Source: Planctomycetota bacterium (GTDB lineage Bacteria; Planctomycetota; UBA1135; GCA-002686595). Taken from it: a stretch of 64,000 bases of DNA. The stretch covers positions 13,739-77,738 of the forward strand of contig JACKHS010000018.1 of NCBI GenBank assembly GCA_020638875.1. The letters are read 5' to 3'. The translations under genes were made by a program, and so were the position numbers. This document shows positions 59,290-64,000 of this stretch, in pieces. Every line of letters starts with the position of its first letter. Position 1 is the stretch's first letter. The notes under the pieces are model-generated. The model made no database searches. It was not told where the DNA came from and saw only the letters and a list, made by a program, of their open reading frames with translations.

Positions 59290-60852
59290 TCAGGCGTCCT
59301 GGGAGAGCGCCTGCGCGAGGTTGCGCAGTTGCTCGGCGGCCTCGAGCACGCCTTGCGCGGTGTGGTTCGAGGTGGCGGCCGCGCGCGCGACCTCCTCCAT
59401 CTGACCGGCGATCTCGTCCGAGCCGCTGGCCACACCGCCGATCGCGCCCGAGATCTCGCGCGTGGTCACCGACTGCTCCTCCACCGCGCCCGACAGGCTG
59501 GTGGACAGCAGCGCGACCTGTTCGATCACGTTGTTGATCTCCTCGACCGCGCGCGCGACGTCCTCGGAACGGGCCGTCACGTCGCGGACCTGGTTCTTGA
59601 TCAGCTCGGTCGCTTGCATGGTCTCGCGCGCGAGGTCCTTGACCTCCGACGCGACCACGGCGAAGCCGCGCCCGGCGTCCCCGGCGCCCGCGGCCTCGAT
59701 CGTCGCGTTGAGCGCCAGCAAGTTGGTCTGGTCGGCGATGTCGGCGATCGTCTCGCTGACGCGCGAGATCTCCTCGTTCGCCTGGCGCAGGATCTCCATG
59801 CGCTGGGCCGACTCGCCGGCGGCGCGCGCGGCGCGCTGCAGCGACTCGGACAGCTCGTGCGTCGAGTTCGAGATGTCCTGGATCGAGGCCGACATCTCCT
59901 CCGTCGAGCCGGCGACGACCGTGGTGTTCTGCGTGACGAGCTTGGCGCGCTCGAGCGTCAGAGCGCTGGAGCTGGCCGAGGCGTCGGCGTTCGAGATCAG
60001 CTCGGTCGCCGAGACACGCAGCTCCTCGGCACAAGCCACGAGCTCGCGCGTGGTCCGCTCGTCGCGCTCCTTGCGGCGCACGTTGTCGGTCACCAGCTCC
60101 CAGGACAGGATGGGGCCGGTGTAGGTGCCGTTGGCGTCGAAGCTGGCCGCCACCGACAGCGCCAAGTGCTCTTCGCCGAGCTGGATGGTCGACTCGTACG
60201 GCAGGTTCGAGGGGTCGGACACGATCCGCCGGACGCGGCCCGGATCGCGGTGGAAGATGTCGATCGACTGACCCGCGAGCTGGTCCACGGGTACGCGCAC
60301 GTACTGCTGCAGGCGGCGCAGCGTGTCGACGCTGGCCTTGTTGACGTACTCGATCTCGAGGTCCGCGTTGGCCTTGATCATGTTGATCGGAGCCTGCTCG
60401 ACCATGCCGGCCAGCACGGCTTGCTCGTGCTCGAGGCGACGCTTCTCGGTGACCACGGACCACGTGACGCAGGGGCCGACGTAGGTGCCGGACTCGTCGT
60501 AGAGCGCCTCGACGTGGAGCGCGAGGGTCTCCTCGCCCAGCTTGATCTCGGCGTTGTGCGGCAGGTTCGCGGGGTTCGAGAGCAGCTTGCGCTGGTACTC
60601 GGGGTGCTTGTGGAAGCGGTCGATCGAGCTGCCCTCCAGGTTCTCCACGGAGAAGCTGAAGAGGTGCGCGAGCGAGGCCAGCGTGCGCTTGGACGTCTCG
60701 TTCTGATAGACGATCTCGAGCTTTGTGTTCGCGACCATCACGTTGGTCGGAACGCGGTCCAGGATCGCCGCGAGGTTCGGGCGACCGCCGGTGGAGGAGC
60801 TGGAGTCGGCGCTCCCGCGCCAGGGGAACCAGGAGGAGGACTTGGCGGACAT
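59290..60852 (-). CDS. Soluble PAS-PAS chemoreceptor (MCP), paralog
   Basis: A receptor of about 520 residues without membrane spans. Its two sensor domains (RPNLAAILDRVPTNVMVAN, then NPANLPHNAEIKLGEETLAL; and VEQAPINMIKANADLEIEYVN, then LPYESTIQLGEEHLALSV) are PAS-like and differ from those of the first receptor. The signalling domain is nearly identical (DIADQTNLLALNATIEAAG). The ATG at 60852 is the natural start after a low-complexity SSSWFPW-type N-terminus. It probably feeds the same CheA, sensing a different input. It diverges from cheA. Confidence 0.85.
   Translation of the reverse strand: MSAKSSSWFPWRGSADSSSSTGGRPNLAAILDRVPTNVMVANTKLEIVYQNETSKRTLASLAHLFSFSVENLEGSSIDRFHKHPEYQRKLLSNPANLPHNAEIKLGEETLALHVEALYDESGTYVGPCVTWSVVTEKRRLEHEQAVLAGMVEQAPINMIKANADLEIEYVNKASVDTLRRLQQYVRVPVDQLAGQSIDIFHRDPGRVRRIVSDPSNLPYESTIQLGEEHLALSVAASFDANGTYTGPILSWELVTDNVRRKERDERTTRELVACAEELRVSATELISNADASASSSALTLERAKLVTQNTTVVAGSTEEMSASIQDISNSTHELSESLQRAARAAGESAQRMEILRQANEEISRVSETIADIADQTNLLALNATIEAAGAGDAGRGFAVVASEVKDLARETMQATELIKNQVRDVTARSEDVARAVEEINNVIEQVALLSTSLSGAVEEQSVTTREISGAIGGVASGSDEIAGQMEEVARAAATSNHTAQGVLEAAEQLRNLAQALSQDA
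59293..60050 (-). repeat. Duplicated MCP signalling-domain DNA (copy 2)
   Basis: Partner of the repeat at 57413-58170. Confidence 0.85.
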
Positions 60853-61111
60853 GCTTCGGGGACGGTAGGGGGTGGGCCCGCGTGCGGGCGACGGGGGGGC
60901 AGTAGCCAGTCCCCCATCGGTGACCGTCCTCGACTGCCTTGAGACCAGAATCTCCCGCGATCTGGATCTCAGCTGGTTCTCCACCGTCCCTCGCGCGGGG
61001 CTGTGCGAGCACTTTGGCCGGGAGCCTTTCACCGCGAGCGGCGAACTGCCGACAAGGGGGAGACGCTCAGGAGAGCCCCCACACCTTCTGTCCCCCCCCT
61101 CCTCTCGCCCC
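60853..61111. other. Divergent intergenic region between the MCP and cheA
   Basis: It is 259 nt long, of lower GC than the genes, and should hold the promoters of both. I could not pick a convincing -10/-35 pair for either. Confidence 0.4.
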
Positions 61112-63592
61112 ATGCACGACGAGATCATCGGTGAGTTCGTAGTCGAGTCCCTGGAACACATCCGGGACGTCGAGCCGCTCCTGCTTCAGATGGAGCAGGC
61201 CGGCGGCGCGGAGATGGACGATCTCAACTCCATCTTCCGGGCTGTCCACAGCATCAAGGGGGCCGCGGGCTTTCTCGGGCTGACGGACATCCAGCGCCTC
61301 TCGCACTCCGGCGAGACCCTGCTCATGCGCCTGCGCGACGGCGAGCTGCAGTACCAGCAGGACATGAGCGATCCCCTGTTGCGCTTCGTCGACGAGCTGC
61401 GCGGCATGCTCGAGTCGCTGCCCGACGAGAGCAGCAGCTTCCCCGAGGAGCTGCTCACGCAACTCGAGGCGTTGGCGGCCGGGCTCGCGCCGGCGCCCTC
61501 GTCCACCCCGGCGAGCACGCACGCGGCCGAGCCGGAGGAGGCGGGCGCGCCCACGCCCGAGCCGACCGTCGCCGAGGCGGCGGGTGGCTCGCAGGAGCAC
61601 GAGGAGGACGAGGCCTCCGAGCTCCAGCGCCTGAAGTTCGGCGAGATCGGGGTCGACCTCGGCCTGCTCGACCACGCCGACGTCGCCAAGATCATCGGCC
61701 TGCAGAACGCGCAGACCCCCCGCGCTTCCTTCGGCGCGATCGCCATCGAGCAAGGGCTGCTGAGCCCTTCCGAAGTCCAGAACATCCTCGAAGAGCAAGT
61801 CATTCGCAGAGCCATGGCCCAGCAACGTGCCGCGATCCAAGAGATGCGCGAACTCGGGACGCGTGGTCGCGAGAAGACGCCTTCCGGTCCGCGCGCCGAA
61901 GCCGCCGGCGACACGGCCAAGGCCGTCGCGAAGAGCGGCGACAAGCGCCACGACACGGTGCGCGTGAGCGTCGGGCTGCTCGACGAGCTGATGAACCTCG
62001 CGGGAGAGCTCGTGCTCGGCCGCAACCAGCTCGTGCAGGCCCTGGACTCGGTCGACGTGCCCGGCCTGAAACGCATCATGCAGGGCATCGACCTGGTCAC
62101 CAGCGACCTGCAGGAGCACATCATGCACACGCGCATGCAGCCGATGGCCCTGGTCTTCGACCGGCTGCCGCGGATGGTGCGCGACATCTCGCAGAAGCTC
62201 GAGAAGAAGGTCGACCTGGTCATCGAGGGCAAGGACGTCGAGCTCGACCGCTCGATCCTCGAGGCGCTCGGCGACCCCATGACGCACCTGATCCGCAACT
62301 CGCTGGATCACGGCATCGAGAAGCCGGAGGCGCGCGCCGCGATCTGCAAGCCCGAGAAGGGCACGATCTGGGTCCGCGCGTACCACCAGGGCGGACAGAT
62401 CGTCGTGGAGATCGAGGACGACGGCAAGGGCATCGATCCCGAGCGCCTGCGCCGCGTCGCCGTCGAGCGAGGCCTGTACGACGAAGCCGGCGCCGCTGCG
62501 CTCAGCGACAAGGAAGCCATCCAGCTCATCTTCCACGCCGGCCTGTCCACGGCCGAGCAGGTCACCGACATCTCCGGCCGCGGCGTCGGGATGGACGTGG
62601 TGCGCGCCAACATCCAGAAGCTCGGCGGCCAGATCGTCCTGGAGAGCACGGTCGGCGTCGGCACGACGCTGCGCATCAGCCTGCCGCTGACGCTCGCGAT
62701 CATCCCCTCCCTGACCGTCTCCGCCGCGGGTGAACGCTACGTGCTGCCCCAGGTGAACCTGGTCGAGATCGTGCGCATGCACCGCCAGGAGTTCGAGGAC
62801 CGCGTCGAGTCCGTCTGCGACGTCGAAGTGATGCGCATCCGCTCGAACCTGCTGCCGCTGGTGCGCCTCGACCGCACGCTCGGCCTCGAGCGCGCGGAGA
62901 ACGAGACGTCGGCGAGCGTGCTCGTGCTGCGGGCGGGCTCCAAGGAGTACGGCCTGGTCGTCGACCGGCTCCACGACAACGAGGAGATCGTCGTCAAGCC
63001 GCTGTCCAGCTTCGTCAAGAACTGCAAGTGGTTCGCCGGCGCGACGATCCTCGGCGACGGCTCCGTCGCGATGATCCTCGACGCCAGCGGCCTGCTCGCC
63101 AAGTCGGGCGTCCACCTCGAGATGATCGAGGAAGAAGTGGCGCGCCTCGAAGCGGAGCGCATGGAGGAGGACACGCTCGAGTCCCGCTCGCTGCTCATCT
63201 TCGGCAGCGGCGACTCCGAGCAGTTCGCCCTGCCGCTGCGCGAAGTGCGACGCCTCGAGCGCATCAACCCCAACGACATCGAGCGCGTGGGCCACATGGA
63301 GTTCGCGCAGCACCGCGGGCGTTCGATCCCGCTCGTGCGGCTCGAGTCCGTCCTGCCCGTGACGCCGCCCTGCGGCATGGAGCAGGAGCTCTTCCTGCTC
63401 ATCCCGCGCAGCGCGCGTGTCGAGGCCGGCATCGTCGCGACGCGCATCATCGACACCGTCGAGTCCAGCGCGGTGCCGGAGGCCGGCCAGGTGCGCCAGC
63501 CCGGCCTCCTCGGCTCGAGCATCCTCGACGGCCGCATGACCCTGTTCCTGTCCACCGAAGAGCTGCTCGCGAGCGCGGGCCTTGGAGAGTAG
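61112..63592 (+). CDS. cheA: Chemotaxis histidine kinase CheA with MshEN-like insert and two CheW-like domains
   Basis: An 826-residue kinase. P1 carries the phosphorylated His46 in AVHSIKGAAGFLGL. Residues 120-170 are an acidic Pro/Glu linker. In place of a P2 domain, residues 175-229 are two 24-residue repeats (FGEIGVDLGLL and FGAIAIEQGLL starts) that resemble MshEN. P3 dimerisation and P4 kinase follow (HLIRNSLDHGIEKPE N box, EIEDDGKGIDPE, DISGRGVGMDVV). P5 is PSLTVSAAGERYVLPQ, and a second CheW-like domain starts near LLIFGSGDSEQFALP. A CheW gene follows after 4 nt. Confidence 0.93.
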   Translation: MHDEIIGEFVVESLEHIRDVEPLLLQMEQAGGAEMDDLNSIFRAVHSIKGAAGFLGLTDIQRLSHSGETLLMRLRDGELQYQQDMSDPLLRFVDELRGMLESLPDESSSFPEELLTQLEALAAGLAPAPSSTPASTHAAEPEEAGAPTPEPTVAEAAGGSQEHEEDEASELQRLKFGEIGVDLGLLDHADVAKIIGLQNAQTPRASFGAIAIEQGLLSPSEVQNILEEQVIRRAMAQQRAAIQEMRELGTRGREKTPSGPRAEAAGDTAKAVAKSGDKRHDTVRVSVGLLDELMNLAGELVLGRNQLVQALDSVDVPGLKRIMQGIDLVTSDLQEHIMHTRMQPMALVFDRLPRMVRDISQKLEKKVDLVIEGKDVELDRSILEALGDPMTHLIRNSLDHGIEKPEARAAICKPEKGTIWVRAYHQGGQIVVEIEDDGKGIDPERLRRVAVERGLYDEAGAAALSDKEAIQLIFHAGLSTAEQVTDISGRGVGMDVVRANIQKLGGQIVLESTVGVGTTLRISLPLTLAIIPSLTVSAAGERYVLPQVNLVEIVRMHRQEFEDRVESVCDVEVMRIRSNLLPLVRLDRTLGLERAENETSASVLVLRAGSKEYGLVVDRLHDNEEIVVKPLSSFVKNCKWFAGATILGDGSVAMILDASGLLAKSGVHLEMIEEEVARLEAERMEEDTLESRSLLIFGSGDSEQFALPLREVRRLERINPNDIERVGHMEFAQHRGRSIPLVRLESVLPVTPPCGMEQELFLLIPRSARVEAGIVATRIIDTVESSAVPEAGQVRQPGLLGSSILDGRMTLFLSTEELLASAGLGE

Positions 63593-63596
63593 CCCG

Positions 63597-64000
63597 ATGA
63601 AGCGCAACGCCGAGACCGAGTACCGCTACTGCACCTTCTACATCGGGGAGCACCGCTTCGCCGTCGACATCCTGGCCGTGCGCGAGATCAACCGCGACAT
63701 GGTGGTGACGCCGGCACGCGGCGCCGACCCGATGGTCCGCGGCCTGCTCAACCTGCGCGGTCAGGTCGTGACGGTGGTCGACCCCGCCATCTCGCTGGGC
63801 ATGGGCCCCGTCTCGATGACGCGGGAGTCCCGCTTGATCGTGCTCAAGAACAACGCCGAGCTCGAGCAGAAGGGCCTGACGCACCTGCGCATCTGCGACG
63901 ACCTCGTCGGCCTCCTCGTGGACGCCGTCTCCGACGTCGTGACCGTGCAGGGCCGCGAGATCCACCCGCCCCCGGCCGGGCGCGAAGGCGCGCCGCACTC
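63597..64000 (+). CDS. cheW: CheW-like coupling protein (cut by window end)
   Basis: The gene runs off the window after about 134 residues. YCTFYIGEHRFAVDILAVREINRD, RGLLNLRGQVVTVVDPAISLGM and LVGLLVDAVSDVVTVQ are the CheW hallmarks. A GGAGAG Shine-Dalgarno sequence overlaps the end of cheA and the ATG is 4 nt after its stop. The protein should link the two chemoreceptors to CheA. The remainder cannot be judged. Confidence 0.9.
   Translation, partial: MKRNAETEYRYCTFYIGEHRFAVDILAVREINRDMVVTPARGADPMVRGLLNLRGQVVTVVDPAISLGMGPVSMTRESRLIVLKNNAELEQKGLTHLRICDDLVGLLVDAVSDVVTVQGREIHPPPAGREGAPH

Overview
The window is extremely GC-rich DNA, close-packed with genes on both strands. I see no tRNA, rRNA, CRISPR array, prophage or insertion sequence. 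Several traits point to a deep-branching member of the Planctomycetota. There is an ECF sigma factor coupled to a Ser/Thr kinase with C-terminal repeats, a PduS/PduT microcompartment pair, and five secreted proteins ending in the same six-cysteine module of about 149 residues, a module I associate from memory with that phylum. This assignment is inference; no 16S rRNA or ribosomal protein gene is present to settle it.

Layout. 0-2 kb: secreted purple-acid-phosphatase-like enzyme and a membrane protein. 2.2-10.5 kb: HrpB helicase, short-chain dehydrogenase, a secreted module protein, GIY-YIG nuclease, BamE-like lipoprotein, an operon of SUI1-like factor, DUF455 ferritin-like protein and ATP-grasp protein, a small Cys protein and a SpoU methyltransferase; many of these reading frames are broken by single-base shifts. 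10.6-20.2 kb: ferredoxin, M28, M18 and M3 peptidases, radical SAM protein, tautomerase, ApaG, YigZ, another module protein, MBL hydrolase. 20.5-30.3 kb: alkyltransferase-like protein, lipoprotein, DMT transporter, a PRMT-like arginine methyltransferase, sulfatase-fold enzyme, amino-acid permease, ABC-F protein and DEAD-box helicase. 30.4-32.3 kb: an orphan PduS-PduT pair. 32.3-43.7 kb: Ser/Thr kinase plus ECF sigma, beta-propeller protein, a receiver/PEP-synthase-type fusion, glutamate dehydrogenase, DUF442-type phosphatase. 43.8-46.8 kb: tandem duplicated C-type-lectin module proteins. 46.9-53.2 kb: envelope genes (GT2, GT9, LTA-synthase-like enzyme, membrane protein, metallophosphoesterase). 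53.6-55.2 kb: a large secreted module protein. 55.4-64 kb: signalling genes (HDOD protein, sigma factor, two soluble PAS chemoreceptors, CheA, CheW).

Two features unify the window. Many promoters are a TANNNT box lying only 6-7 nt before the start codon, which implies leaderless mRNAs. Co-directional genes are very often joined by ATGA/GTGA/TTGA overlaps, which fix starts and argue for translational coupling. Non-B-form-like GC hairpins mark most operon ends.

The most interesting candidates are the secreted C-terminal module family, a CheA carrying a tandem MshEN-like (possible cyclic-di-GMP binding) insert where P2 should be, the orphan PduS/PduT pair, and a bacterial PRMT.
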